From Chlamydomonas sphaeroides (taxonomy: Eukaryota; Chlorophyta; Chlorophyceae; Chlamydomonadales; Chlamydomonadaceae): a DNA stretch of 37,602 nucleotides. Shown piece by piece: positions 22,142 through 32,392 of the stretch. A program made the translations under genes and the position numbers. The notes beneath the pieces are model-generated. The model was given only the letters and a program-made list of their open reading frames with translations, was not told where the DNA came from and did no database searches. The stretch is from the NCBI GenBank assembly GCA_001662425.1, contig BDDC01000155.1:58860-96461 (forward strand). Reading direction: 5' to 3'. Numbering within the stretch: the stretch's first letter is position 1; every line of letters starts with the position of its first letter.

Positions 22142-22918
22142 ATGGCAGCACCTAGCACCGTGGAGCTGCGGCGGCGGCAACCCGACCACGCGGGGTTGCC
22201 GCCCTCGGGTCCGGAGCTGTCCATAATCGTGCCGACATACAACGAGCGCGAGAACGTCGCCGTGCTGCTCTGGATGCTTCACAAGGCACTAGACCCAGTT
22301 GCGGGCTTCGAGGTTATCTTCGTCGACGACGCCAGCCCCGACGGCACTGCGGACGTCGTACGGCAGCTGCAGGCCGCCTTCGGCCCCTCCCGCATACACC
22401 TCGTATCTCGCCCCGGCAAGCTCGGCCTCGGCACCGCCTACGCCGCCGGGCTAGCGCACGCGTCCGCGCCGCACGTGGTCCTTATGGACGCCGACCTCTC
22501 CCACCATCCCAGCCACCTCCCTGCCTTCATCGCCAAGCAGCGCGCCACCGGCGCAGACATCGTCTCCGGCACCCGCTACCGCCTGGGCGGCGGCGTCGCC
22601 GGTTGGAACCTCGCGCGCAAGCTCACCAGCCGCGGCGCCAACCTGCTCGCGTCCTTCCTGCTCGGCGCGGCTGCGTCCGACCTGACCGGCGCCTACCGGC
22701 TCTACCGCCGCGAGGTGCTTGCGCGGCTGCTGGAGAGCACGACGTCCCGCGGGTATGCCTTTCAGATGGAGATCATCGTACGGGCGCAGTACATGGGGTA
22801 CGGCGTGGTCGAGGTGCCCATCGTGTTCGTGGACAGGTTGTACGGCAGCTCCAAACTGGGCGTGGGCGAGTACGTGCAGTTTGTCAAGGGCCTGGCCAGG
22901 CTCTTCGTGGGCCTGTGA
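22142..22918 (+). CDS. DPM1: Dolichol-phosphate mannosyltransferase catalytic subunit
   Basis: A single uninterrupted frame of 258 residues. DPM1 transfers mannose from GDP-mannose to dolichyl phosphate at the ER membrane, supplying N-glycosylation, GPI anchors and O-mannosylation. The GT2 fold is clear: IIVPTYNERENV at 28-39, VIFVDDASPDGT at 58-69, the metal-binding DADLSHHP at 116-123 and VSGTRYRLGGGVAGW at 141-155, with conserved SDLTGAYRLYRR at 179-190. The protein ends soon after the catalytic domain, without C-terminal membrane segments. It is therefore the short human-like form, which in animals needs DPM3 (and DPM2) as a membrane anchor. The ATG at 22142 gives the usual short N-terminus. 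It is the only intronless gene in the window, which suggests retroposition or selective intron loss. Codon usage remains GC-rich like its neighbours. Confidence 0.97.
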   Translation: MAAPSTVELRRRQPDHAGLPPSGPELSIIVPTYNERENVAVLLWMLHKALDPVAGFEVIFVDDASPDGTADVVRQLQAAFGPSRIHLVSRPGKLGLGTAYAAGLAHASAPHVVLMDADLSHHPSHLPAFIAKQRATGADIVSGTRYRLGGGVAGWNLARKLTSRGANLLASFLLGAAASDLTGAYRLYRREVLARLLESTTSRGYAFQMEIIVRAQYMGYGVVEVPIVFVDRLYGSSKLGVGEYVQFVKGLARLFVGL

Positions 22919-24071
22919 TGTGAAGCGTAGCTGTGGGACGATAGCTGCATTTAGGTTTGGTTGCCTTGAGGCCAGCGAGCCGCAATGCGCGAGCGGTCCT
23001 GCATGTACGGTGATGGGGAGCGTGGCTGCTGAAGGGTCACGGCTGAGCTGGGGGGGCCGTGCGCAAACACTCGAGCTCGGTACGACGATAACGGCCGGTG
23101 TTGGCAAGCGCAGCTGCGCTGCATGGTCTCACGCGCCATGGAGCTGCCTGGCTGCGCTAGGGCCTGTACCGAACACGGTCAGCACCGGCAGGCCAGTTGG
23201 GGCCGCGCCGCGGTCAGCACATGGTCGGCGCACGATCAGAACGGACGGAGAGGACGCCGGCGCAGTGCCGCCGGGGTATATCATGGGTCCATGCCGGGAT
23301 GCGGGCGCCTAAGGTCCACCGTCTTGTCATGCTGCAGCGCATTGCTATTGTGTACACGGCTTTGCCGCACCGTTGAAGTTTGCGTGTGTCTGCGAAACGC
23401 GCATCTCACAACAGGAGCCACCGGCGTCCCCTGTCTGGTGGACGTGCCGTGGCCGCCTGGGGCCGTGGGCCCGCCGGCCAACTGTCGTGGGCAACCCAAG
23501 GCTGCCGCATGTCGGGGTGAGGCGTAGGGAAGGGTAGGATGCTGCGTGTCCCAGTCGGGGAACGGGTCCTGCAGGCGAGCGCGTCGTGGCTGATGCAAGC
23601 TCCACAAGCCCACATGCAAGTGTGGCGAGGGGACATCGTTGCCAGGCCGCATCACCGTTACTTGCAGCGGCACGTCAGCAGACCCCGTCAAACTTGGTAG
23701 CACGTTCAGCAGGCCAGGTACAAGCGTGCAAACATCGCACGCGTAAGTGCTCCTGGCCTTATGAATGCAAAGGCGCCCATGGCCCACGCAGCATGCAGCG
23801 ACTCCCCAAGTCCCCATCGCCGGACCTTGTGCCACCGCAAGTGCTGCAAAGCCTCTTGCCGCAATGCTGTCCACCAGGACAGCCTGCGCAGTTGCTCTGC
23901 GGCCGATCCTTCTCTCCCCCATCTCAAAGCGGCTGCTCTGCGACCGAGCAGCTCTGCCGCCGGCAACCGCTTCCCGCCACCAGCACATGCAGCATGCCCA
24001 GCAGGCGCGCCACGTCGCTCGAGGGCTGCGTCCCACGCCAAGCCTAAATCCCGCGCCACGTGTCATTGCAT
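22919..24071. other. Convergent intergenic region between DPM1 and the reductase gene
   Basis: No gene is seen. Both flanking genes end here, so it should hold both 3' UTRs. No TGTAA occurs on the needed strand inside it. The next plus TGTAA is at 24234, inside the last intron of the reductase gene. If that signal is used, the DPM1 transcript would overlap the reductase terminal exon in antisense. Confidence 0.5.
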
Positions 24072-26924
24072 TTAGAACTGGAACTGCATGTCCTCGCTGT
24101 AGCTCAGAGCGTCTAGGTGCTCCTTCATGGCCAGGCACATGGGGTTGGGGCCGCAGCGCAGCGTGAGCACGCCGGGGCCTGCGCGGCAGAAAGGGTGGGT
24201 ACGTGGGCGGCACAACGGAGCAGAGTGCGGTCATGTAAAGCAGCAGCAGCTCGCCGGCGGTGGGCTGGCGCAGCGTTGCGCGCACGCAGACAGGCAGCGT
24301 ACATGCGGTCGCCTCGTTGCCGCCCCACTTCGTGTCACTGCCAACAAGCTCGGCTCGCGGCCACAGCCCCTACCGTGCGCCACATACACACACGGGCGTG
24401 CTGTGCCGCGTGTGCGGTTCTGTCCTACCTAACACTGGAACACACATCCCTGCTTCATGTGCACGGCCGACGCGTCAACAACCCAGGGCGTGCCGCGCGG
24501 GTCGTGTTACAAAATGTTCCTATTTCGCAACACACGCCCACGTGGCTGCAGCAGCGCACCCCGCCCCCCCGCCCCGCGCTCCGGCCTCACCCGGCCGGGG
24601 GAAGTGGTCCTCAATCATCTGGCGCGTGATGAAGCCGCGGGCGTTGGTGGGCCACTCAGATGGCGGCGTGTTGAGCACGTGCATCACGCTGAGGCGGTTG
24701 CCGTGCATGGCCACCAGGGCGTCCAGCTCCTGTTGGCGGGTAGCAACGCGATTGGCGGTTTTCGGTTGGTTAGTAAGACAGAGACGCACGTGCAAGGATT
24801 GCAGGGCAGGATTGGTGGTTTGAAATGCCAGACAGGCCACACTAGCCGCTGCCGGCGTCCGCCCGTTGCCAGCCAGCTAGTAGGGCATGAACGCCAGCAT
24901 CAGGGCAACGGAGAGCCGGACTCCCAGCTCCTCGGCGTCAGCGCCATGTTTCCGCAGCGCAGCGCAGCGCAGCGCGCAGGCTGTCAGTAAGTGACCTGAG
25001 CAGCGCTGCGGAAACATGGCGCTGATGCTGTGGAGCTGGGCCGGCGCCACATATGGCACCCCCCGCCGGACCCCACAGCGCCCCTTGGGCCGCAGGGCCC
25101 GTGCGCAGGGCCCGTGCGTGTTGTCAGGGCCCAACTTAATGGAGCGTACACCGGGAAGGTCCTTGCGTCCCGGGGCCCTGTTGCGCCGGCTCCTGGTCCC
25201 CCTGGTCCCCGTGGTTCCCCTGGTCCCCGCCCGCACCTTGCGCAGAAGGATGTCCTCCTCCGTGAGGTTGCCGTACAGCAGGGTGATCTTGGTGGTGTCG
25301 CTGGGGTTCTTGAGGATGGCGTTCAGCACCTGGGGTCGGTGGCAGGGGGCGGGTTGGGAGGCCGGGCGGGGGTACACGTGCCGGGTCTGCAGCAGGACCA
25401 GGGCCGGGGTCGGCCAACAGGCGCTGGACGCCGGGCTGCCGATGCGTGGACCGACGCTGGCACTGCGCAGTCGCATGGGTGGGGGCCCGCTGTGCGGCGA
25501 GCCACACCGTCCCCACCGCCGCTGCCCCACCCTCCCACCTGGAACATGGGCGTGATGCCGGTGCCGCCCGCCAGCATGCCTGCGGGCAGCAGGATGCCAC
25601 AGGACGGGGGATATCGAGTGCACCGGCCTGAGCGTGCCCCTCGCTGCCTGGACCCTCCTGGGCGAGCATGGGTGGGCACCTCCACTAGGGGCCAGGCCAC
25701 CGGCTCACAGCTCGCCACACGCAGGGAGTTGTCCAGCTGGCCGCTGCCTGTGCCCCTGCGGCTTGCTCCGCACCAGCCGGCCACGCTTCGTGCGGCGCGC
25801 GCCTTGCCCGGCTGACGTTTGCCTTCGCGCACGCGGGGTCCTCACCCTGCCGCACCCCCCTGCCCCGCCCGCGCACACGCACCCATGTGCGTGTAGGCGT
25901 TGGGCTGGTACTTGAAGCGGCCCTTGGGGCCCTTCATGAGCATGGTGTCGCCCACCTTCATGGCCGCAATGGCCTGAGACATCTTGCCCTGCGCCGCACC
26001 AGCAGCAGCAGGCCCGCAGCCGGTAGCGTGTCAAGCAGCAGCGCGCTGTGGCCAGGCTCTCAACGAGCCCGGCTTGGGCAAGAGCGTGCTGGCGACAGCT
26101 TGGAGCGGAGTTCCAGCACGCGTTGGCGGCGCCACCCAACGCCCCCGGCATCGCGGGCACGGTCCGGGGCTGGTCCCACGCCCGTTCGAGTTGCTGCGCC
26201 GCGTGTTGTGGCGAGCCGCAGCCCCGGCAGTACCTGCGGGTAGAGCTTGATGACGAACTCCACTGCGCCCAGCTGGTCGTCATCGGTCACGGGAGTGTAC
26301 GGCCGGTACACGTCCTTGCCCTCGGCGTCCTTGGCCAGGAAGGTGATGTGCTGGCCGATGGGCAGCCCCAGGCGCATGTGCACATCGGGCAGCGCGAAGC
26401 GCAGCAGCACCGTGTTGTGCGTCAGCTGCGTCTTCTCCACCAGCGGCAGCGGCTTGAACTCATTGGGGTCGAGGAAGGGCTTACGGAGCTTGCGGAACAA
26501 GTAGGTGCCGACCTGTGCGGGGAGTAGTGGCGCGGAGGGGGTTGGGCAGGGGTCTTCGGGGGAGGTGACACGCGATGCCCGGTGGCGGGAGTGGAGATCC
26601 CGGCTGCACGCAGCGTCATGGTACGCGACAAGCCGCGTGTTTCAAGATTCACGCGGGTGGCGCAATAGCGCATGCACTTGAGAATCTGGGTGTGTGCGGC
26701 GGACTGTGGCGAGGTACCGGCGCGCGAACCTCCATCACCCGTGCCCGGTGCCCTGGTCGCTCGCAAGAGTTCATATGCACAGCGCTATATGACAATGTAT
26801 ATGGAGTGTTTTGCCACACCTGAAGAAGCACCACCAGCACGACGAACGCGAGCGAACCTTGCCAGTAGTTCACAAGGAACGCCATAGGCCCAAGCAGCTC
26901 AGAAAGGCCTTCCCCGCCAGCCAT
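24072..26924 (-). CDS. CBR1: NADH-cytochrome b5 reductase
   Basis: Seven exons on the minus strand: 26924-26820, 26512-26234, 25988-25883, 25579-25539, 25329-25237, 24729-24591 and 24178-24072, giving 289 residues. The enzyme passes electrons from NADH through FAD to cytochrome b5, for fatty-acid desaturation and related reactions. Residues 16-35 form one N-terminal membrane anchor. Next come the FAD-binding RPYTPVT at 105-111 and GKMSQAIAAMKVGD at 129-142, then the NADH-binding AGGTGITPMFQ at 167-177. CGPNPMC lies at 263-269, and the C-terminus ends in Phe as is typical. Length and motif order match the family closely. The anchor fits ER or outer mitochondrial membrane location; sequence alone does not decide. 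Exon 4 is only 41 nt. Intron 5 carries a long hairpin and a 9-bp tandem repeat. It diverges from the rhomboid gene. Confidence 0.95.
24923..25040. repeat. 38-nt inverted repeat (hairpin) in a reductase intron
   Basis: Arms at 24923-24960 and 25003-25040 pair at 35 of 38 positions. The inner 22 bp (24939-24960 with 25003-25024) are perfect, and the loop is 42 nt. The loop begins with an AGCGC repeat. The whole element lies inside intron 5 of the reductase gene. It could be a small MITE-like insertion or a structured RNA. Confidence 0.92.
25193..25228. repeat. Four 9-bp tandem repeats next to a splice donor
   Basis: Four units of CTGGTCCCC (the third reads GTGGTTCCC) occur in a row. On the minus strand they lie just inside the donor of reductase intron 5. 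Confidence 0.85.
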
Positions 26925-27283
26925 CCCAGCGCGAGGCGTCTATGCCGACCGAAAACGCGCGCCGATGCTTGCGTTTAACTTAACGCCAGTTGCTCGCGAT
27001 GAGAAGGAAATACGTATCTATGTGTACCAGAGTGTCGAGTGATCAGTAGCTTCTGCTTGTATGGGACCGCGATCGGGCGGCCGACAGCCTTGAACCAAGT
27101 CACGCGGCCGGTGCAGACACTCGGGAGCAGCCGACGCACTTCAGTGGCCCCGTGTACCTCGCTGGCAGGTTCACGATTACACTGCGGTCGTCATTCGGCC
27201 GACCCGTTTCAACCAAATCGTAGACCCTAGCTGACGCTAGCTCGCTATGCCCCAACTTTGAACTTACGAGCCGCTGTGTTTCA
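26925..27283. promoter_or_regulatory. Putative bidirectional promoter of the reductase and rhomboid genes
   Basis: These 359 bp separate two divergent start codons. The sequence is less GC-rich than the genes, with AT-rich stretches near 26970-27060. No clear TATA box or repeated operator-like motif stands out. Confidence 0.45.
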
Positions 27284-30200
27284 ATGGCGACGTCACACGG
27301 TGGTGTCGAGCTGACTGGCATTCCCCCACCACAGCATGCGATTGGGCAGCCGGTCACCGGGCAGCCGGTCACCGGCTACACGGGCAGCAGCTCCGAGTAC
27401 TGGTCAGTTTGGACGGGGCTCGAGGCGTGCGGAGTCATCGCCAGCCGCGTTCGCGCCACGAGCGCAGCTGCCGCGGGAGCTGCCGCGTACCTGGGGAAGC
27501 GCTCGAGGCTCAGCCTCGGCTGCCCTGCCCCGCTGCCGCGCTCGCCGCGGCTCGGCCACCACACTGCGTAGTTCTGCAAGCCTCGCAAGCGGCAGCGCCG
27601 AGGACGTGTCGTCGGCCCTGCCTAGCACCGCGGCCGCGCGCGCACCGGCTTGACCGGCGGCCTCGCACCTTCCGCCTGCAGGGCCCTGGCGCTGGCGCAG
27701 CAGCAGGAGTACGTGGCGACTCAGGAGCAGTATGAGCGGCAGCGCACCGTAGCCAAGTGCGTGCTCCGGGGCTGCCCGCGCGCACACCTGCCACAGCGCT
27801 GGCCCACCCGGCTGCGACCCGCCCTGCCCAGCCGCGCGCGTGACGCCCGGCCCGCGTCCCGTCACGCAGGATCAACAACCGCATGCAGAGCAACCACCGC
27901 ATACTGACATGGATGTACAACGCACTGAGCATAGGTGCGGCTGCCACCAGGGGCTCCGCAGCGGCCAGCCCCGCCGTTGGCACGGCCCGCCGCCAGCCTG
28001 GGGCACAGTAGCAGGTCACGGGGTGCTGGTACGGGCGCTGGAGGACATGTGCAGGGTGGTGCCGGAGGGCACGTAGAGCTGAGCCCAGCTGATCCCAGCT
28101 GAGCCCAGCTGAGCCCAGCCTAGCCTGGGCCGCGTGCGGCCAGCCCGAACGAGTGCTGCCGGCAGGGGCAGAGGGTGGAGGGAAGCCCCGCTCGGCAGCG
28201 CGCGGCCCTTCCCCAGCAAGCCCTCCGGACGCGCTCCGCTCCCCCTCAACCTTACCCGACCCTCCCTCCCATCCCCAGCCGAGCTGGCCTACTTCATTGT
28301 GTCCTGCTACGTCGTGGAGTGGCAGGCAAGCGAGCGCGGGTGGCGGCGGCGAAGGGACAGGACGGGGCTGCGCCGAGGGCTGCAGGCCGCCCCGTGCGGC
28401 AGGACCGAAGGTGCCAACCGCGCTGCATGGCCCTGCGCGGGCGGACGGAGCGCTGGCCGCCGGATGGCAGGACGAGCGAGCCACACCTGATTGAGCATGT
28501 CGCCAGTGCTTGCCTTGTTTGGAGAGCGGCTCGCCCGCGCAGCAGGCCCCCCCGCCACCACCACCCTAGGCCTACTCGCGTGCGGGCCGCTCTTGCGGCA
28601 CGAACCCAGCGCCGCGCACCCCTGCCTCCCCTCCCCTCGCCCGCCAGGTGGCGGATCTACAGCACAACCCGCTGCTGGGCCCGGGCGCCGACGGGGTCCT
28701 CAAGATGGGGTGCGTGCAGGGGCTCTGCGCTGGGGCCTGCAGCCGTGAGCACCGCGCGGGCACCGCGCTGGGCTGACGTCGGGCGCGGCAGCGGCTGTGC
28801 CGCGTAGCTTGCAGGTGTACGTGGTAAAAGTACCGGTGCAGCTGGCGCCTCGATGTGGTCGCTTGCGTAGGCGTCGTCTATGGGCCTCGCCGCACCCTGT
28901 GGCCCAGCCCTGCCTGCCCTGCCCGCCCCCGACCGCAGCGGCACGCACACGCAGCGCATCATCTACCGCCACCAGTACTGGCGCCTGCTCAGCTCGCTGT
29001 TCTACAACGCCGGTGCGTGTTAGGGGCAGGGCAGGGCAGGGACCCGGCGCCTGCAGCGCTGTCTCGTGCCGGCGCCCGCCCCTGCCGTCCTGCGCCTCAC
29101 CTCCGCACCCCTCGCCCTGGCCCCTCACCCAGGCGCCATCCAGCTGTGCTCTAACCTGGGCATGGTGTGGATGTACGGCCACTTCCTAGTGCGCTACATG
29201 AGCCCCTGGGCCGTGGGTGAGGACATGACCCCCGGGTCGGGCCAACACCCGCGCGCGCAGGCGCGCTCACGCTGCTCATAAGCGCGACGGATGTGCGGCA
29301 GCGGTGCGAACTCGATGGCTCGGTTCGCCACGCGCTGACGCTGCTGCCCTTCCCCCACTCCACCTGCGGCCCCGCAGCCGGCATCTTCATGAGCTCGGGC
29401 CTGGCGGGAGTGATATTCTCGGCCAACATCGCGTCCGAAAACATGCACTCGGGCGCCAGCATACCCGCCTTCGGGCTGGCAGGTGCGGCGGCGGCCAGCA
29501 GGGAAAGCTCGGGCACAGAAGCTTCCAGCCCCGGGTCGTGTCATGCTGCCGTCGGCTCCGTCGGCACACACCCCAGTGAAGGCACGTGCTCCCCGGCGCC
29601 CCGCCCGCCGTGTTTTGCTGCTTGGCGCCAGGCGCCGCGGTGGCAATGCTGGTGTTCCACTGGCGGCGCTACCGCTGCCACGCCGTCAGCGCGCTAGTGG
29701 TGGGCTGCAGCCTGGCGCTCAACGCCTTCATAGGGGCCACGCCCTTTGTCGACAACAGCGGCAACACAGCCGGCTTTGTATTCGGCGCGGCGCTATGTGG
29801 TGAGTTGGTGCAGCCGCAGCGGCGCAGTGGCAGCTGCCGAGGCGCTGGGGGTGGGGCCAGGTACAAGGACGTGCCCTTGCTTAATCTGCAATGGCGCCAG
29901 GGTTTGCGGCGGGGCAGGATGGAGCGCATGGGGGGGCAGGTCGTATTCCAAAAAATGGAGCCCGGAGCCGACGTGTCAGCCCACAAGCCACTGAGGCATC
30001 TGTGCATCTGCCGCGTCGTGTACGCTGCTCCACAGGGGCTTATATGCTGCTAGAGAAGGAGGTGCGTTGCGTGGGTGGGATGGTGGAGCGTGGTTGGGAT
30101 GCTTGGAAGACGGGTCGCGCCGGAGAGCTTTCGCGGAGGCCCACGGCGCGCGCCCCGACCCACGGTTACCCTGTCTGGATTGTCCTGCATCCCGCCTGCT

Positions 30201-31439
30201 CGCCTTGCTTGCCGTGCCGGCAGGGCTCGGGGCGGCGGCGTCACGAGTTCCTGCTCTACCTGGCCGCATCGGGGCTAGTGGTACGTACCGGGCAACCTGG
30301 GGGATCAGGGCCGGTGCGGTCCCATGGCCCGAGAGACCTGCTCTCCGGTCGGGGGACCCGCAGCGCTTGGGCCGTTGCGAGCAGCAGTGTGCTGGCGGCG
30401 GTACCTTTTCGCTGCGGCGCGGACTTGCAGCTTACCGACATGCCAATGAGGCCGGGTGGTGGGGCGCCGGGCGCGAGTCGCGGGTGCGCCACGGTCGAGG
30501 GACAAATGCCACACCGCTGCACACACCAGGGGCCACCTCATGAGCCTGAATGAGATCCCTGCCGGCCTTCCCCGCAGGCCGCGGTGATTGGGGCCATCGT
30601 GGGCGGCATCATAGGGCTGATCATGGAGGCGCCCCTGGGGGGCTGCTGCAACAAGGTGAGGGAGGGCGGGTGGCACGCAGTAGCGGCGCTCCGCTGCCAG
30701 GCCCTCGCGGCCAGGGCAGGCAGCATGGCCGGAAAGCAGGAGGTGTCGAGGGGACGCCTGACCGCTTTCCGCGGCCTAGCGTGGTCGTGCGGCCAGGATC
30801 GCATGGTGCCTGCGGCCGAAGGTTTCCAACGTTGAACCAGCGTGGAAGTTGCTGCCCAAGGCTGCCTAGCGCCGGCGCTGGTCCTGTCGCCTTACGCCTC
30901 CTGCCCTCCGCTGCCGCCGCAGTGGGCGTGTGCGCCCAGCAACTGGTGGGAGTGCGAGGCCTCTCGCATCTGGCCCACCGAGTGCTCCTACACCGCCTTT
31001 CCCAACGGCACCCTCAGCCTGACATGCCCCAGGGTGAGTTGCGCCCGCCCGCGCTATGCGCCCGCCGCGCCTATCCGTCGTACGCTCGTTTGAGTGGCTC
31101 GTTCACCGCCAGCAGTGCCCTGCTTCGTCTGGCCAGGCCGCCGTCCCTGCACCACACGGGCGCTGCACCCCATCCACTTGCCATCGTTGTGCGCAAGCCG
31201 GTGGCTTTCTGACACTCCACCTGGTACGACCCCGCGCTCCGGGCCGTACGTCACTCCTGCAGGGCCACTCGGTGGTCATCCCCGTGGCCGCCAACAATGG
31301 GACGCAGCCCGAGTATGCGGCGCTGTGCGATGCCTACTGCCCGTTGGGGTCGGGCAACCTGCCCGGTGGCGCGAGCGGCGGTCGCGACGACACGTCCAAC
31401 GTACGCAGTGGAGCCGCCGCGTCGTTGCGGCTGCGGTAG
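27284..31439 (+). CDS. Rhomboid-family membrane protein, probably catalytically inactive
   Basis: Fourteen exons: 27284-27402, 27682-27756, 27870-27934, 28279-28325, 28648-28709, 28939-29012, 29133-29216, 29378-29482, 29632-29799, 30036-30061, 30224-30280, 30578-30655, 30923-31033 and 31263-31439, giving 415 residues. Rhomboids are intramembrane serine proteases. Landmarks are NPLLGP at 109-114, HQYWRLLSSLFYNAG at 134-148, Asn155, HSGASIPAFG at 199-208 and VDNSGNTAGF at 250-259. Ser203 is kept, but the motif is GASI rather than GxSG. The catalytic His is replaced by Asn255, and the two conserved His after WRL are Asn146 and Gln151. The likely fate is a pseudoprotease that binds or traffics membrane proteins. 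Residues about 300-400 form a Cys-rich region (CC, C..C, CSY, CPR, C..YC) after the last membrane span. Intron 4 (28326-28647) is GC-AG, and exon 10 is 26 nt. Confidence 0.87.
27344..27373 (+). repeat. In-frame 15-bp duplication encoding GQPVT twice
   Basis: The unit GGGCAGCCGGTCACC occurs twice in tandem within exon 1 of the rhomboid gene. It encodes GQPVTGQPVTG in the predicted cytosolic N-terminus. Both copies are identical, suggesting a recent duplication. Confidence 0.95.
28081..28120 (+). repeat. Four 10-bp tandem repeats in a rhomboid intron
   Basis: Four consecutive 10-bp units of GAGCCCAGCT (one reads GATCCCAGCT, the last ends CC) occur in intron 3 of the rhomboid gene. This is the same period as the unrelated array at 10461-10550. 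Confidence 0.88.
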
Positions 31440-32392
31440 CGGCCACCATTGGTTAGCTGCAACGCCTGCTGCGTGTGGCCAGCGGCATCAAGGCAGGGTC
31501 GGAGGAGGCGTGACGTGTTGCGTGTTGGCAGGCAGAGCGTGAGCTGGGACTGGGGTGGTTGGCAGGCAGAGAGCGTGAGCAGGCATTTGGGTGACGCCGG
31601 CCAGGGACCGGAGTGGTATGCGCGCAGGAGTCAGCATGCTCCAGTGCAGATCCATGATGCAGACCTTGACGCATATGAGCAGGTGTTTTGGAGACGGCGC
31701 GCGACAGCCGCACCATAAGACTGCAGTGAGGCGGGCCGGCTGCCTGGCGTAGCGTGCGTGTACGATAGATACCGGTCAACGGTTGACGTTTTGTTTGGGG
31801 TACCGATAAACAGTCTGACACTGCACGCTGGGTGCTACTTCTACTTGTGGCTCAATAGTCGCAATGTGCGTTACAGGACGAAAGGCTTGGGTGCCGCGTA
31901 GTAACGTGAACGGCCGTGCATGGGCCGGCCGTCCCCACATCCGTCACGCCGCGCGAAGAGTAGATCACATCCGCAATACAGGAAGCAATGGCGCTTTAAA
32001 ACAAAAATCAGGTCAGCATCGTCCCAAGCCATGAAAGAGGCTCCGCACCAGCGCTGCTATGCGTACATGTCCCGCAGGCTCGCGTGCCAATGGCAGGCAC
32101 CACTCAGCCGCACACCTTATTCCAGCGGCACAAGCTCGCCGGCCCCATCAGTAATGCCCCCCGAGACGCCCGCGCACGGCATTCCCGCCGCGAGGCCTCA
32201 GCTCCCCTGCCGGCAAGGCGCGGCGCCCCCAGGCGCGTTCGACGAGCCCCGAGGGTGGCGCAGCTCCAGCGGTGGCTTGGGAGGTGCCGCCAGAATGCGG
32301 CTCATCCCGAGATCCCGACTGAGTGCAGCGCCATGCGAGTGCGCTGCAGGCGGGCTGGCCGCCGTGGCGCGTTGTTTTGGTGGCGCTGCTGC
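31440..32392. other. Convergent intergenic region after the rhomboid gene
   Basis: No gene is seen. It holds the 3' UTRs of the rhomboid gene (plus) and of the unknown plastid protein gene (minus). No plus TGTAA was found after the rhomboid stop. A near-identical direct repeat TTGGCAGGCAGAGCGTGAG occurs at about 31526 and, with two extra bases, at about 31559. Confidence 0.5.
31871..31875 (-). terminator. Putative polyadenylation signal TGTAA
   Basis: The plus strand reads TTACA. It lies about 520 nt downstream of the minus-strand stop codon at 32393 and is the only such motif in the convergent region. Confidence 0.55.
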
